Origin: Clostridia bacterium
GTDB lineage: Bacteria; Bacillota; DULZ01
Length of the DNA stretch: 57,137 nt
Reading direction: 5' to 3'
Assembly: GCA_012840125.1 (NCBI GenBank)
Contig: DULZ01000041.1
Location: 1 to 57,137 of the forward strand
Positions within the stretch are counted from its first letter, which is position 1. Every line of letters begins with the position of its first letter. Position numbers and translations under genes: made by a program. Under the pieces are notes generated by a model. That model saw only the letters and a list, made by a program, of their open reading frames with translations. It did not search any database and was not told where the DNA came from. Positions 33,171 to 45,395 of this stretch are shown here, piece by piece.

Positions 33171-34529
33171 GTGTCTAAACACTGGTTAACCGATCTGTGG
33201 TCAAAAACACTGTCTATTCTTAAAGACGACTTGAATCATGAGATTTTCGATATTTGGTTTAAACCCACCGAACCAGTGTTTTTTGACGGAAAACAGCTCG
33301 TCGTAATGGTTCCCAACGAGTTTGCCCAGAATTACCTGCGGGATCGCTACTACACCCTCATTAAGAATACCCTGCAGCTCTTGTTGAACCAGGACGTGAT
33401 CGAAATCCAATTCATTTTGCCCGAAGAAAAGTCCCAATGGGTGGAAATGAACAAGCCGGCCGATAAAACCGGTAAAGCCGCCGGCACTCCTCCGAAACAG
33501 GGATGTCTTTCTCAATTAAACCCACGTTATACCTTTAACACCTTTGTCGTGGGCAACTCCAACCGGTTTGCTCACGCGGCTTGCCTGGCGGTAGCCGAAA
33601 GCCCGGCGGAGGCATATAACCCGTTATTTATTTACGGGGGAGTGGGCCTGGGCAAAACCCACCTCATGCACGCCATCGGCCACATGATCCTGGCCCGCAA
33701 CCCCCAGGCTCGCGTCCTGTATGTATCTTCCGAAACTTTTGTCAACGAGTTGATCAATTCCATCAAGGACGACGCCACCGAACAGTTTCGCAACCGCTAC
33801 CGCAACATCGACGTACTTTTGATTGACGATATCCAGTTCCTGGCCAAGAAAGAAAGGACCCAGGAGGAGTTTTTCCATACATTCAACGCTCTTTACGAAG
33901 CCAATAAACAAATCGTGATCTCCAGCGATCGCACCCCGAAGGAGATTCCCACCTTGGAAGACAGGCTTCGCTCCCGGTTTGAATGGGGTCTGATTACCGA
34001 TATCCAGCCGCCGGATTTTGAAACCAGGGTAGCTATTTTGCGCAAAAAGGCAGAGCAAGACAACCTCAACTTGTCTGACGAAGTGATGACGGCCATTGCC
34101 GCCAAGATCCAGTCCAACATCCGGGAACTGGAAGGGGCCTTAATCCGGGTGGCCGCCTACGCTTCCTTGCAAAACAAGACTATCGACAGCGACTTCATCG
34201 AAGAAGCTTTAAAAGATTTAATTCCCAATTCTCCGCCGAAAGAAATCACCATCTCCTTGATCCAGCAGTGCTGTGCCGAATACTTTAATTTAAGGGTAGA
34301 AGATCTCAAAGCCAAGAAGAGGACCAAAAGCGTGGCTTGGCCGAGACAAATCGCCATGTACCTGGCCAGGGAACTAACCGATGCCTCCCTGCCGAAAATC
34401 GGCGAAGAATTCGGGGGCCGGGATCACACCACCGTCTTGCACGCCTGCGAAAAGGTAAGCCTCCAGCTGGAACACGATCACAACCTGGCCAAAACCATCA
34501 AAACCCTCAAAGAAAAAATCACCGGGTGA
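33171..34529 (+). CDS. dnaA: Chromosomal replication initiator DnaA
   Basis: A 452-residue AAA+ initiator. Domain I is at residues 1-85 and a variable linker follows. The ATPase has [16 protein letters not shown] near 155 (Walker A) and [10 protein letters not shown] near 217 (Walker B). The C-terminal domain IV carries the DNA-binding signature [15 protein letters not shown] near 415. The start is GTG, with GGAGG ten bases upstream. It stands alone between the two DnaA-box clusters and opens the rightward arm. Confidence 0.98.
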   Translation: MSKHWLTDLWSKTLSILKDDLNHEIFDIWFKPTEPVFFDGKQLVVMVPNEFAQNYLRDRYYTLIKNTLQLLLNQDVIEIQFILPEEKSQWVEMNKPADKTGKAAGTPPKQGCLSQLNPRYTFNTFVVGNSNRFAHAACLAVAESPAEAYNPLFIYGGVGLGKTHLMHAIGHMILARNPQARVLYVSSETFVNELINSIKDDATEQFRNRYRNIDVLLIDDIQFLAKKERTQEEFFHTFNALYEANKQIVISSDRTPKEIPTLEDRLRSRFEWGLITDIQPPDFETRVAILRKKAEQDNLNLSDEVMTAIAAKIQSNIRELEGALIRVAAYASLQNKTIDSDFIEEALKDLIPNSPPKEITISLIQQCCAEYFNLRVEDLKAKKRTKSVAWPRQIAMYLARELTDASLPKIGEEFGGRDHTTVLHACEKVSLQLEHDHNLAKTIKTLKEKITG

Positions 34530-34534
34530 ACAGC

Positions 34535-34670
34535 TGGGGATAAAGCAAAAAACAGCGGCCCGTCATGCACATCTTGTCCACATGAACCCACTCGGCATGA
34601 ATCAACGACCGCTGGCCTTATCAACTTATCCACAAGTCCTACTACTAAGTCTACTGGATCTTTTATTATG
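34535..34670 (+). other. oriC: oriC right portion: DnaA boxes, DnaA-trio-like repeat and AT-rich unwinding element
   Basis: The dnaA-dnaN gap has boxes at 34535-34543 (-, TTATCCCCA), 34574-34582 (+, TTGTCCACA) and a perfect TTATCCACA at 34626-34634 (+). Four bases after the perfect box comes CTACTACTA (34639-34647), AGT, then CTA, whose lower strand reads 3'-GAT repeats. This is the DnaA-trio pattern described for Bacillus subtilis basal unwinding. An AT-rich stretch (34661-34670) follows. I infer that strand opening begins here. Confidence 0.8.
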
Positions 34671-34707
34671 ATGAAGATCGTGAACATTCAAGGGAGGTCC
34701 TACTTAC

Positions 34708-35838
34708 ATGAAGTTCACATGCCCCAAAGACAAGCTCCTGAAAGCCATTCAAATTGTCCAACGAGCGGTAGCTACTAGAACCACCGCTCCTTACTTGAGC
34801 TGTATCTTGTTAGAAGCCGGGCCGGACCAGGTGGTTTTCCGCGCCACCGACCGGGAAATCATGATCCAATATGAAATACCGGTAGAAGTTGTCCAAGAAG
34901 GCAAAGCCTTGCTGCCCGCCCGCTACTTGGGAGACCTGGTCCGCCGCTTACCCAATATGGACATCACCCTGGAGCAGCAGCTGCCGGACCAAGTCTTTCT
35001 TTTCCGCTACGGTAATTCCCAAACCCAGCTCATTGGCATGGATCCGGAAGACTATCCCGCCATGCCTTCCCTGGCATACAACCAGTCTTTCGAAATACAA
35101 GCCGGTATTTTTCAAAAAATGGTACACCAGGTGAGTTCCGCTTCCGCTGTGGACAGCATCAGGCCCATTTTTTCCGGCATTTATCTTGAAAGCACCGGGA
35201 ACCAACAGCTGAATCTGGTAGCCACCGATACCCACCGGTTGGCTTATACCTCCACTAAACTGCCGGTGCCGTTAAACGGGGATCAGCCTATATCCATCGT
35301 AATTCCTACTAAGACTTTATTGGAAGTTACCAGGTTAGCGGAAGATGAAGAAAGCATGATCAAAGTTTTCATTGGGGGCAACCAGGTTATTTTTCTCATT
35401 GATACCGTCACCGTCGTGACCAGGGTCATTGAAGGCCAGTTTCCCAACTATCGCCAGGTGATCCCGGAAACCTACACCACCCGAATCAAAGCCAATACCC
35501 AGCTCCTGTATGAAGGAGTGGACCGGGCTACCCTGCTGGCCCAGGACAGCAACAAATTTGCCAGCAATGTGTTAAAACTTACCACAAAGGGAGAGACTTT
35601 AATACTGGAAAGCTTTTCCCAGGAAATCGGCCGGGCTTACGAAGAGATTCCCGTTTTCTTGCAAGGAGAAGAATTGGAAATCCGCTTCAACGGCCGGTAC
35701 CTGTTGGATGCCCTCAAAGCCGTTGATGCTGAAGAGGTCTACCTGGATTTAACCGGCAACTTAAATCCCGGGGTTTTCCGGCCGGCGGACGGCAGGGATT
35801 ACCTGTACCTTGTCTTACCGGTGCGCAGTGGCGTATAA
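34708..35838 (+). CDS. dnaN: DNA polymerase III beta subunit (sliding clamp)
   Basis: A 376-residue ring-clamp subunit with three similar domains of about 125 residues. It begins MKFTCPKDKLLKAIQIVQRAV, contains SSASAVDSIRPIFSGIYLE near residue 145 and ends near YLVLPVRSGV, matching the usual length. The ATG has GGGAGG upstream. A candidate promoter for the next gene overlaps its 3' end. Confidence 0.97.
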   Translation: MKFTCPKDKLLKAIQIVQRAVATRTTAPYLSCILLEAGPDQVVFRATDREIMIQYEIPVEVVQEGKALLPARYLGDLVRRLPNMDITLEQQLPDQVFLFRYGNSQTQLIGMDPEDYPAMPSLAYNQSFEIQAGIFQKMVHQVSSASAVDSIRPIFSGIYLESTGNQQLNLVATDTHRLAYTSTKLPVPLNGDQPISIVIPTKTLLEVTRLAEDEESMIKVFIGGNQVIFLIDTVTVVTRVIEGQFPNYRQVIPETYTTRIKANTQLLYEGVDRATLLAQDSNKFASNVLKLTTKGETLILESFSQEIGRAYEEIPVFLQGEELEIRFNGRYLLDALKAVDAEEVYLDLTGNLNPGVFRPADGRDYLYLVLPVRSGV

Positions 35839-35839
35839 T
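35810..35839 (+). promoter_or_regulatory. Candidate promoter for recF-remB-gyrBA
   Basis: TTGTCT (35810-35815) and TATAAT (35834-35839) are separated by 18 bases at the very end of dnaN. The predicted start is just upstream of recF. Confidence 0.5.
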
Positions 35840-35893
35840 AAAAAATTAAGGATAATTTACCTGCCTCGCCAGGCACCCTGAGGGGTGTTTTCA

Positions 35894-36988
35894 TTGTTAA
35901 TCAAAGAACTGGAACTGGTTAACTATACTAATTTTTCCCAGCAAACGGTTAGCTTCAGTCCCCACATCAATATTTTGACCGGTGCCAATGCCCAGGGCAA
36001 AAGCAATTTGATCGACAGTATTTTCTTCCTCGGTTTTGCCCGCAGTCACCGCTATCCTAATGACCTGGCCCTGATTCGTTGGGGACAAAGCTACTTTCGC
36101 TTAAGAGGCGTGATCCAGAACAGGCAGGGGTTAATTACCATAGAACATGCCGTCAAGAAAGGCCGGAAGCACGTGAAAATAAACGGCAGTTCCTTAACGA
36201 AGATCAAGGATCTTTTGGGGCAGTTTACCACCATTATCTTTACCCCGGATGATCTTACCCTGTTAAAAGGAGGCCCGGAGGAACGGCGCCGCTTCTTAAA
36301 CCGCCACTTGATCCAGCTCAGCCCGGTTTATTACGATTATTCCTTGATCTACCAGCGGATCCTGCAGCAGCGCAATGCCCTTTTAAAAAAGGGCCCGGCC
36401 CATGGGCCGGAAATAGAAATCTGGGATGAAAAATTAAGCCTGTACGGCAGCTTGATTATTCAAGCCCGGCGGGAACTGCTGGCCAAGCTGGCTCCCCTGG
36501 CCGGTGAGGTTCACACCCGGTTATCGGGGGGAGAAGAACAGCTGGTGCTCCGGTATGAGCCCAGCGCCGCCGCGGGCGAGGACACACCCCAAGCGATACA
36601 AGGGGCCTTGAAAGCAAGTTTATCCAAGCATCTTAAAGAGGATTTAAGAAAAGGCTATACTTCCGTAGGGCCTCACCGGGATGATTTTACCTGCCGTATC
36701 AATGGGATTGATGCTCGTGTTTACGCCTCCCAAGGCCAACAGAGGACCGCTGTCTTGACATTGAAACTGGCTATGCTAAAGTTAATGGCAGACGTGACGG
36801 GGGAATACCCTGTTCTTTTATTAGATGATGTGTTTTCCGAGCTGGATCAATACCGGAGAGAGTATCTTTTAAATACGGTAGCTCAAACGGTGCAAACCAT
36901 CATCACGGCCACAGACATAGGTGCTTGGACCGGGCCGGGGATGCAGTTGGCTAAAATTTTTCACGTAAGCCAAGGAAGAATAACATAG
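35894..36988 (+). CDS. recF: DNA replication and repair protein RecF
   Basis: A 364-residue ABC-type ATPase involved in recombinational repair of gaps. Walker A is TGANAQGKSNLIDSI near residue 30, the signature-region YTSVGPHRDDF is near 255, and Walker B PVLLLDDVFSELD is near 305. Start TTG 35894 gives MLIKELELVNYTNF, which matches the family, eight bases after GAGGGG; GTG 35885 is an alternative. Confidence 0.96.
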   Translation: MLIKELELVNYTNFSQQTVSFSPHINILTGANAQGKSNLIDSIFFLGFARSHRYPNDLALIRWGQSYFRLRGVIQNRQGLITIEHAVKKGRKHVKINGSSLTKIKDLLGQFTTIIFTPDDLTLLKGGPEERRRFLNRHLIQLSPVYYDYSLIYQRILQQRNALLKKGPAHGPEIEIWDEKLSLYGSLIIQARRELLAKLAPLAGEVHTRLSGGEEQLVLRYEPSAAAGEDTPQAIQGALKASLSKHLKEDLRKGYTSVGPHRDDFTCRINGIDARVYASQGQQRTAVLTLKLAMLKLMADVTGEYPVLLLDDVFSELDQYRREYLLNTVAQTVQTIITATDIGAWTGPGMQLAKIFHVSQGRIT

Positions 36989-36999
36989 AGGTGGAATTA

Positions 37000-37254
37000 A
37001 TGTACCTACATATTGGCAATGAAATATCCATTCCCTTACGGAAAATCATCGCCATTATCGATTTGGAGACGGCGGATCCCACCGGCCGGCTGCAGGAGCT
37101 GATTGAACTGGCGGAAAGGCAGCAAAAAGTCAACGTGACTGCTGGAAAATCAGATCCAAAATCCTGTATTATTACTGATGACCGGTTATATTTATCCAGC
37201 ATTTCCGCTTTGACGCTAGCTCGCCGCGCTGAAATCAAGGACAGACTACAGTAG
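37000..37254 (+). CDS. remB: Extracellular matrix regulatory protein RemB-like
   Basis: An 84-residue protein beginning MYLHIGNEISIPLRKIIAII, the signature of the RemB (YaaB) family found between recF and gyrB in many Firmicutes. In Bacillus it affects biofilm matrix genes. The ATG has AGGTGG upstream; the frame could open at a GTG three codons earlier. It lies 11 bases after recF and 21 before gyrB. Confidence 0.9.
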   Translation: MYLHIGNEISIPLRKIIAIIDLETADPTGRLQELIELAERQQKVNVTAGKSDPKSCIITDDRLYLSSISALTLARRAEIKDRLQ

Positions 37255-37269
37255 GGAAAGGAGGCCTAA

Positions 37270-39195
<1,926 letters not shown>

Positions 39196-39211
39196 GGGAA
39201 GTGATAATTAA

Positions 39212-41644
39212 GTGGGACAGTTATTTTTTGGCCATATCGTGCCGGTCAATATCGAAGATGAAATGAAAAACTGCTATATCGACTACGCCATGAGCGTGAT
39301 CGTCGGTCGGGCCCTGCCCGATGTGCGGGACGGGTTAAAACCCGTCCACCGGCGCATCCTCTATGCCATGCATGAAATGGGCATGACCGCCGACAAACCC
39401 CACCGCAAATCGGCTCATGTGGTGGGACAAGTCATGGCTCGTTATCACCCCCACGGGGATGCTGCCATCTATGATGCCATGGTGCGCATGGCTCAGGATT
39501 TCTCCACCCGGTATCCCCTGGTGGACGGCCACGGCAACTTCGGCTCCGTGGACGGGGACAGCCCGGCGGCCATGCGTTATACGGAAGTGCGCATGGCGAA
39601 GCTGACGGCGGAGCTGTTGGCTGACATACATAAAGAAACCGTAGATTTCATGCCCAACTATGATGAAAGTTTGAAGGAACCGGTGGTGCTGCCGTCCCGT
39701 TTCCCGAACCTGCTGGTGAACGGGTCGTCGGGTATTGCCGTGGGAATGGCCACCAATATCCCGCCCCACAACCTGGGTGAAGTCATCGACGGGTTGGTGC
39801 TGATGATTGACAGTCCCGATGCACCGGTGGAACAAATCCTCAAGAAAATCAAGGGTCCTGATTTTCCCACCGGGGGCATCATCCTGGGTGTCAAAGGGAT
39901 CAGGGAAGCCTATTTAACCGGGAAGGGCATCATCAAAGTCAGGGCCAAAGTGAACATTGAAGAGATGTCCAACGGCCGCGAGCGTATCGTGGTGACGGAA
40001 ATACCTTATCAAGTCAATAAGGCGAAGCTGGTGGAAAGAATCGCTTCCCTGGTGCGGGATAAAGTCATCGAAGGTATCGCCGATCTGAGGGATGAATCCG
40101 ACCGGAACGGGATGCGCATCGTGGTGGAGCTCAAAAAAGATGTATCATCCCGGGTGGTACTGAACCAGCTGTACAAGCATACCCAGATGCAGGAAAGCTT
40201 CGGCATTATCAACCTGGCCCTGGTGGACGGGCGGCCGAAGGTGCTCAACCTGAGAGAAATGCTGTATTACTACCTGGAGCACCAGAAAGAAGTGGTAACC
40301 CGCCGCACCAAATATGACTTGGGGAAGGCGGAAGCCAGGGCGCATGTTGTCGAAGGTTTACGCATAGCCTTAAAATACCTGGATCAGGTCATTAAGATCA
40401 TTCGCGAGTCCCGCAGCCGGGATACGGCCCGGGAAGCGCTCATGTCCAAATTCTCCCTGACCAGGATCCAGGCCGACGCTATCTTGGATATGAGGCTGCA
40501 CCAGCTGACCGGACTGGAAAGAGAAAAACTGGAACAAGAGTACAAAGAGCTGTTAGAAAGAATATCTTATCTTAAAGAAGTGCTGGCCAATGAAAAAATA
40601 CTGATGGGCATCATTAAGGATGAGCTGCTGGAGATCAAGCACAAGTACAGTGACCCGCGGCGGACCAGGATCGCCCCGGAAGAGCAGGAAATTGACGTCG
40701 AGGATTTAATTGCTGAAGAAGATATCGTGGTTACCGTAACCCACCGGGGCTACATCAAACGCATGCCCCTCAGCGCTTACCGCAGCCAGAAGAGGGGAGG
40801 TAAAGGCATCACCGGGCTGACGACCCGGGAAGACGATTTCGTGGAGCACTTATTTGTGGCCACCACCCACCACCAGTTGATGTTCTTTACCAACCGCGGG
40901 AAGGTCTATCGCTTGAAAGGGTATGAAATCCCCGAAGCGGGGCGGACCGCCAGGGGTACCGCCGTGGTGAACCTGCTGCCCCTTAGCAAAGGGGAATTCA
41001 TCAATGCTATTATTCCCGTGGGTGACTTTACCCAGGACGGGTATTTATTCATGGCCACTAAGCAGGGTGTGGTGAAAAAGACGGAGTTAAGCCAATTCAT
41101 CACTTCCCGGAAGGAAGGATTAATCGCCATTAGCCTTGACCAAGATGATGAGCTCATTGGTGTAAAGCTCACCGACGGGCGGCAAGAAATCATTCTGGGT
41201 ACCCGGGAAGGGATGGCCATTCGCTTCCCGGAAGAAGAAGTCCGGCCCATGGGACGCAGTGCCAAGGGAGTGAAAGGCATCAGTTTAGCCACCGGTGATG
41301 CGGTGGTGGGCATGGATATTGCCCAGGCGGGTGCCGACCTTTTGGTCCTGACGGAAAACGGTTATGGGAAGAGGACCGGTTTGGAAGAGTACCGTTCCCA
41401 GGCCAGGGGCGGCAAAGGCATTTTGAATATCAAAATGTCGGAACGAAACGGTAAAGTCATCGGCATCTCAGTGGTGCAGCCCGGGGAGGAGCTCATGATC
41501 ATCTCCAGTGAAGGGATCATCATCAGGTTGGATGTCGATGGTATTTCCAGAACCGGTCGGGTCACCCAGGGAGTTACTCTCATGCGCCTGGAAAATGACC
41601 AGCGCGTGGTAGCGATGGCAAAAGTGATCAACGGGGGTGACTAA
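39212..41644 (+). CDS. gyrA: DNA gyrase subunit A
   Basis: An 810-residue subunit that cleaves and rejoins DNA. It has [20 protein letters not shown] near residue 28, the active-site Tyr in [10 protein letters not shown] near 125, and a C-terminal beta-pinwheel starting near 505. The GyrA box QKRGGKG is near 527, which separates gyrase from topoisomerase IV. The start is GTG. Its stop overlaps the next start (TAATG). Confidence 0.98.
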   Translation: MGQLFFGHIVPVNIEDEMKNCYIDYAMSVIVGRALPDVRDGLKPVHRRILYAMHEMGMTADKPHRKSAHVVGQVMARYHPHGDAAIYDAMVRMAQDFSTRYPLVDGHGNFGSVDGDSPAAMRYTEVRMAKLTAELLADIHKETVDFMPNYDESLKEPVVLPSRFPNLLVNGSSGIAVGMATNIPPHNLGEVIDGLVLMIDSPDAPVEQILKKIKGPDFPTGGIILGVKGIREAYLTGKGIIKVRAKVNIEEMSNGRERIVVTEIPYQVNKAKLVERIASLVRDKVIEGIADLRDESDRNGMRIVVELKKDVSSRVVLNQLYKHTQMQESFGIINLALVDGRPKVLNLREMLYYYLEHQKEVVTRRTKYDLGKAEARAHVVEGLRIALKYLDQVIKIIRESRSRDTAREALMSKFSLTRIQADAILDMRLHQLTGLEREKLEQEYKELLERISYLKEVLANEKILMGIIKDELLEIKHKYSDPRRTRIAPEEQEIDVEDLIAEEDIVVTVTHRGYIKRMPLSAYRSQKRGGKGITGLTTREDDFVEHLFVATTHHQLMFFTNRGKVYRLKGYEIPEAGRTARGTAVVNLLPLSKGEFINAIIPVGDFTQDGYLFMATKQGVVKKTELSQFITSRKEGLIAISLDQDDELIGVKLTDGRQEIILGTREGMAIRFPEEEVRPMGRSAKGVKGISLATGDAVVGMDIAQAGADLLVLTENGYGKRTGLEEYRSQARGGKGILNIKMSERNGKVIGISVVQPGEELMIISSEGIIIRLDVDGISRTGRVTQGVTLMRLENDQRVVAMAKVINGGD

Positions 41645-42198
41645 TGCAGATTGGCCTCTTGTCTCTATCCATTGATCCGGTTTTTGGCAAGCATAACTCT
41701 TTGACCTGGACCGGCATAACCACACCGGGGGAGATCTATGGTCTCGACGGCCTGATTCTCGCCGGCAGCAATATCAGGGAGCTGCAAGATTTTCTCGTCA
41801 AGAACCGGCTGGTGGATCCGATTAGAGAAAAAGCAAAACAAGGGATGCCCGTGTGGGGGATTCAAGCGGGCCTGTACTTAATGGCCAAGAGGAGATCCGG
41901 CAGTTCTTTGGCCGCCCTGGATTTAATGGATGGGACGGCCGCCTGCAGTACGGAAGGGGCGAAGTTTACCGTGCCCCTTCATATCCAGGCTCTGGGGCCG
42001 GAACCGGTCTGCGGTATCTTTGACCGGTTCATCTACCTGTCCCAGGTGGAACCCCAGGTAGGGATCATGGCTTACCACCGGGAAAGGATCGTGATGGCCC
42101 GGCAGGGGAATTTGCTGGTTTCCGCTTTTCGCCTGCAGGCGGGAGAAGACAGGCCCTTAAGCTATTTCTTGCAAATGGTGCGGGAAAACCTGGACTAG
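41644..42198 (+). CDS. Degenerate PdxT-fold protein (catalytic triad lost)
   Basis: A 184-residue class-I glutaminase-fold protein whose blocks align with PdxT: GLDGLILAGSN near residue 33, PVWGIQAGLYLMAK near 69 and RQGNLLVSAFRLQ near 152. The nucleophile Cys of GTCAGL is Gln74, the His-Pro-Glu of SFHPEL is replaced (Arg163, Gln165), and the GGES oxyanion motif is AGSN. It therefore cannot act as a glutaminase. No pdxS lies beside it, although in many Firmicutes pdxS-pdxT precede serS. Its ATG overlaps the gyrA stop, so it is translated with gyrA. Function unknown. Confidence 0.7.
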   Translation: MQIGLLSLSIDPVFGKHNSLTWTGITTPGEIYGLDGLILAGSNIRELQDFLVKNRLVDPIREKAKQGMPVWGIQAGLYLMAKRRSGSSLAALDLMDGTAACSTEGAKFTVPLHIQALGPEPVCGIFDRFIYLSQVEPQVGIMAYHRERIVMARQGNLLVSAFRLQAGEDRPLSYFLQMVRENLD

Positions 42199-42239
42199 AG
42201 GTTGCATTTGCCTTGTTTTTGTAGTAAGCTAGTTTAAAA

Positions 42240-42490
42240 ATCAGCCCGTGAAACCTGATGAAGGGTATCCGGTATTGTCATTCCGTTAAAGAGAGCTGGT
42301 GGATGGTGCAAACCAGCCGGAAGCAATGCTTGGCAGCGACCTGGAAGGGGAAGTGAAAACCGCCTGTGGCGGGTTAAGCTTCAGCGGCGGCCGGCCGTTA
42401 CCCGGCATGGAGGTGAATCAGATCCGCCTGATTAACCAGGGTGGTACCGCGGGAAAATAGATCTCGTCCCTGATGAGGACGAGATTTTTT
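42240..42490 (+). promoter_or_regulatory. T-box leader of serS with terminator
   Basis: The leader carries the T-box sequence AGGGTGGTACCGCGG at 42438-42452, and a terminator stem ATCTCGTCC/GGACGAGAT (42461-42469 and 42477-42485) with a T run to 42490. The T-box would pair with the left arm to form an antiterminator when uncharged tRNA binds. Upstream structured sequence from about 42240 includes the GAGAGCTGGTGGATGGTGC-type element of T-box RNAs. The gene downstream makes it a serine-responsive element; I could not place the specifier codon with confidence. Confidence 0.92.
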
Positions 42491-42508
42491 GTTTAAATAC
42501 ACAAGTAG

Positions 42509-43801
<1,293 letters not shown>

Positions 43802-43833
43802 GGCCGGCTAATTGGTGGTGATCTAATCAACAC

Positions 43834-44382
43834 ATGTCCAAAGAATCCATGAAACTGCCCGGCATCGGTTTACGCAACATAAAAACGGCCTTGGGAGTAT
43901 TCCTGTGCATCTTGCTGTACGGTATACTCCAAAGGCCCTACGCTTTTTTTGCCTGCATTTCCGTGGTGATCTGCCTGAGCAATACCATGGAAAGTTCCTA
44001 CCAAACGGGCAAGGAGCGGATGATCAGCACGGCGGCCGGGGGCCTTTTGGGTATTCCGTTCTTGTACTTCAAGAACTCGGTCATGGAGTGGTTGAGCTTT
44101 CAGGCCGTGGAAGCCGTCGTTGTAAGCCTGGGCATTGTTTTACTCATTTACCTTTTTAACCTGTTGGGCCTTAAAGGAGCCATTGTGAATGCTTGCGTCG
44201 TGTTTTTGTCCGTAGTCATCAATTTAAGCGATACCCAGCAGCTGCTGTCGCCCTTCATGTATGCCGTGAATCGCATCATTGATAATGCAGCCGGTATTGT
44301 GGTGGCCCTGGCGGTGAACAAGTACTGCTTTCCGGTAAAAGGGGAGAGCTGCCATGGTGCCGGGCAGGAGGAGCGCATGTAA
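43834..44382 (+). CDS. FUSC/aromatic acid exporter family membrane protein
   Basis: A 182-residue protein with four to six hydrophobic helices. The N-terminus GLRNIKTALGVFLCILLYG and the later block YAVNRIIDNAAGIVVALAVN match the ArAE_1/DUF939-like (YgaE/YqjA) group of half-length FUSC proteins in Firmicutes. Transport of aromatic or other organic anions is assumed from the family. It lies 32 bases after serS and could be read through from it. Confidence 0.75.
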   Translation: MSKESMKLPGIGLRNIKTALGVFLCILLYGILQRPYAFFACISVVICLSNTMESSYQTGKERMISTAAGGLLGIPFLYFKNSVMEWLSFQAVEAVVVSLGIVLLIYLFNLLGLKGAIVNACVVFLSVVINLSDTQQLLSPFMYAVNRIIDNAAGIVVALAVNKYCFPVKGESCHGAGQEERM

Positions 44383-44398
44383 ACCGGTTATCCTGACA

Positions 44399-44428
44399 TT
44401 GACATCGCCCTCAGGCTTATGGTATACT
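44399..44428 (+). promoter_or_regulatory. Promoter of tRNA-Ser(TGA)
   Basis: TTGACA (44399-44404) and TATACT (44423-44428) are separated by 18 bases; the predicted start is about 20 bases before the tRNA. Confidence 0.8.
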
Positions 44429-44456
44429 TATCTCTGCTTTACCCAAGGATACCGCT

Positions 44457-44545
44457 GGAGGGGTGTCCGAGTGGTTTAAGGAGCTGGTCTTGAAAACCAG
44501 TGACTCCGCAAGGGGCCGTGGGTTCGAATCCCACCCCCTCCGCCA
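44457..44545 (+). tRNA. tRNA-Ser (anticodon TGA)
   Basis: Acceptor GGAGGGG pairs with CCCCTCC, followed by G and encoded CCA. The anticodon arm is CTGGT-CTTGAAA-ACCAG, the T loop TTCGAAT is present and there is a long class II variable arm. Confidence 0.97.
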
Positions 44546-44574
44546 TTTTTCCTAAGAATTACAATCTAATATGA

Positions 44575-44603
44575 TTGATTTCTTTTTTTTGTTGTGCTAT
44601 ACT
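44575..44603 (+). promoter_or_regulatory. Promoter of the tRNA-Ser(GCT)/tRNA-Arg(ACG) pair
   Basis: TTGATT (44575-44580) and TATACT (44598-44603) are separated by 17 bases, 20 bases upstream of the second tRNA-Ser. Confidence 0.65.
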
Positions 44604-44622
44604 ATCTTTGCATTGATTCCGC

Positions 44623-44717
44623 GGAGAGATGGCCGAGTAGGTCGAAGGCGATCGCCTGCTAAGCGATTATACGGGCTAAAACCTGTATCGAGGGTTCGAA
44701 TCCCTCTCTCTCCGCCA
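44623..44717 (+). tRNA. tRNA-Ser (anticodon GCT)
   Basis: Acceptor GGAGAGA pairs with TCTCTCC, followed by G and CCA. The anticodon arm is ATCGC-CTGCTAA-GCGAT, with a long variable arm and T loop TTCGAAT. Confidence 0.97.
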
Positions 44718-44720
44718 CAC

Positions 44721-44797
44721 GCGCCCGTAGCTCAACCGGATAGAGTAACTGACTACGAATCAGGAGGTTGGAGGTTCGAGTCCTCCCGGGCGCGCCA
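44721..44797 (+). tRNA. tRNA-Arg (anticodon ACG)
   Basis: Acceptor GCGCCCG pairs with CGGGCGC, followed by G and CCA. The anticodon loop is CTACGAA and the T loop TTCGAGT. It lies only three bases after tRNA-Ser(GCT), so the two are co-transcribed. Confidence 0.97.
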
Positions 44798-44900
44798 CAC
44801 GATGACTACCAAAACAGTAGCAGACGGCTAGGAGTGACAAGGTATTTCGCCATGACTTCTAGTCTTTATTTCACTTTAGAGAAAGATTAAAACTCGATAT

Positions 44901-44977
44901 GTTTCCGTAGCTCAGCTGGATAGAGCAACCGCCTCCTAAGCGGTAGGTCGTGGGTTCGAATCCCGCCGGGAACACCA
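44901..44977 (+). tRNA. tRNA-Arg (anticodon CCT)
   Basis: Acceptor GTTTCCG pairs with CGGGAAC (with one G-T pair), followed by A and CCA. The anticodon arm is CCGC-CTCCTAA-GCGG and the T loop TTCGAAT. Confidence 0.96.
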
Positions 44978-44986
44978 TCCGTACCG

Positions 44987-45018
44987 GTCCCAAGGCTTGA
45001 AGCCTTGGGACTTTTTTT
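44987..45018 (+). terminator. Terminator after tRNA-Arg(CCT)
   Basis: GTCCCAAGGCT (44987-44997) pairs perfectly with AGCCTTGGGAC (45001-45011), a three-base loop, then seven Ts. Confidence 0.93.
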
Positions 45019-45029
45019 CTGGGGGATTA

Positions 45030-45058
45030 TTGACAGGGGGAAAAAGATGTTATATACT
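45030..45058 (+). promoter_or_regulatory. Vegetative promoter of the feoA operon
   Basis: TTGACA (45030-45035) and TATACT (45053-45058) are separated by 17 bases; the start would be near 45065, giving a leader of about 70 bases. Confidence 0.8.
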
Positions 45059-45068
45059 ACAAACAAAA

Positions 45069-45082
45069 TTAGATCAGACTAA
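45069..45082 (+). promoter_or_regulatory. Candidate metal-repressor operator at feoA
   Basis: TTAGATCAGACTAA, flanked by AAA and GTTT, is an imperfect dyad whose TTAG/CTAA half-sites resemble DtxR/IdeR-family iron boxes. It starts about four bases after the predicted transcription start, the right place for repression by iron. Confidence 0.4.
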
Positions 45083-45134
45083 GTTTATTAGTTAAACATA
45101 AATTCAGTTTGAGAGGAAAAGGGGGAGGAGCAGT

Positions 45135-45389
45135 ATGAGTATCAATCTTGCCCTTAAGTATGAGCGGCCGGTAAGATCGTCCGTCTATCATGCGCCGAAC
45201 AACAAAAACTATGTGGTGCGTGACGTTCCGAACATAAGTTTACTAAAAAGTCTGGGTATTAGAAAAAACAGTCAGGTTTATAAAAAGCGCACTTACCGGC
45301 TGGGCGGTCCGGTGCTCTTAGTGGTGGATGCCAGGGAAATTGCCCTCGGCAAGGATATTGCCGAACAGATCATCGTCGAGGAGGCATGA
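45135..45389 (+). CDS. feoA: FeoA-domain ferrous iron transport protein
   Basis: An 84-residue protein ending in an SH3-like FeoA domain: ISLLKSLGIRKNSQVYKKRT near residue 38 and GGPVLLVVDAREIALGKDIA near 58. FeoA is a small cytoplasmic partner needed for FeoB-dependent Fe2+ uptake. The N-terminal 35 residues are longer than in minimal FeoA. The ATG has GGAGG six bases upstream; feoB starts six bases after the stop. Confidence 0.88.
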   Translation: MSINLALKYERPVRSSVYHAPNNKNYVVRDVPNISLLKSLGIRKNSQVYKKRTYRLGGPVLLVVDAREIALGKDIAEQIIVEEA

Positions 45390-45395
45390 CGGCCC

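Noticed and set aside
36164-36180. Third parS-like CACGTG within recF
   Set aside because: Only the right half matches (GCACGTGAAAA); the left arm has several mismatches and lies inside coding sequence.
44457-44545. tRNA-Sec (selC) near the tRNA cluster
   Set aside because: The anticodon is TGA in a normal-length serine acceptor and arm set, not TCA with the long acceptor/D arm of tRNA-Sec; no other candidate was seen in the window.
44571-44831. 86-codon frame across the tRNA cluster
   Set aside because: It is a translation of tRNA-Ser(GCT) and tRNA-Arg(ACG).
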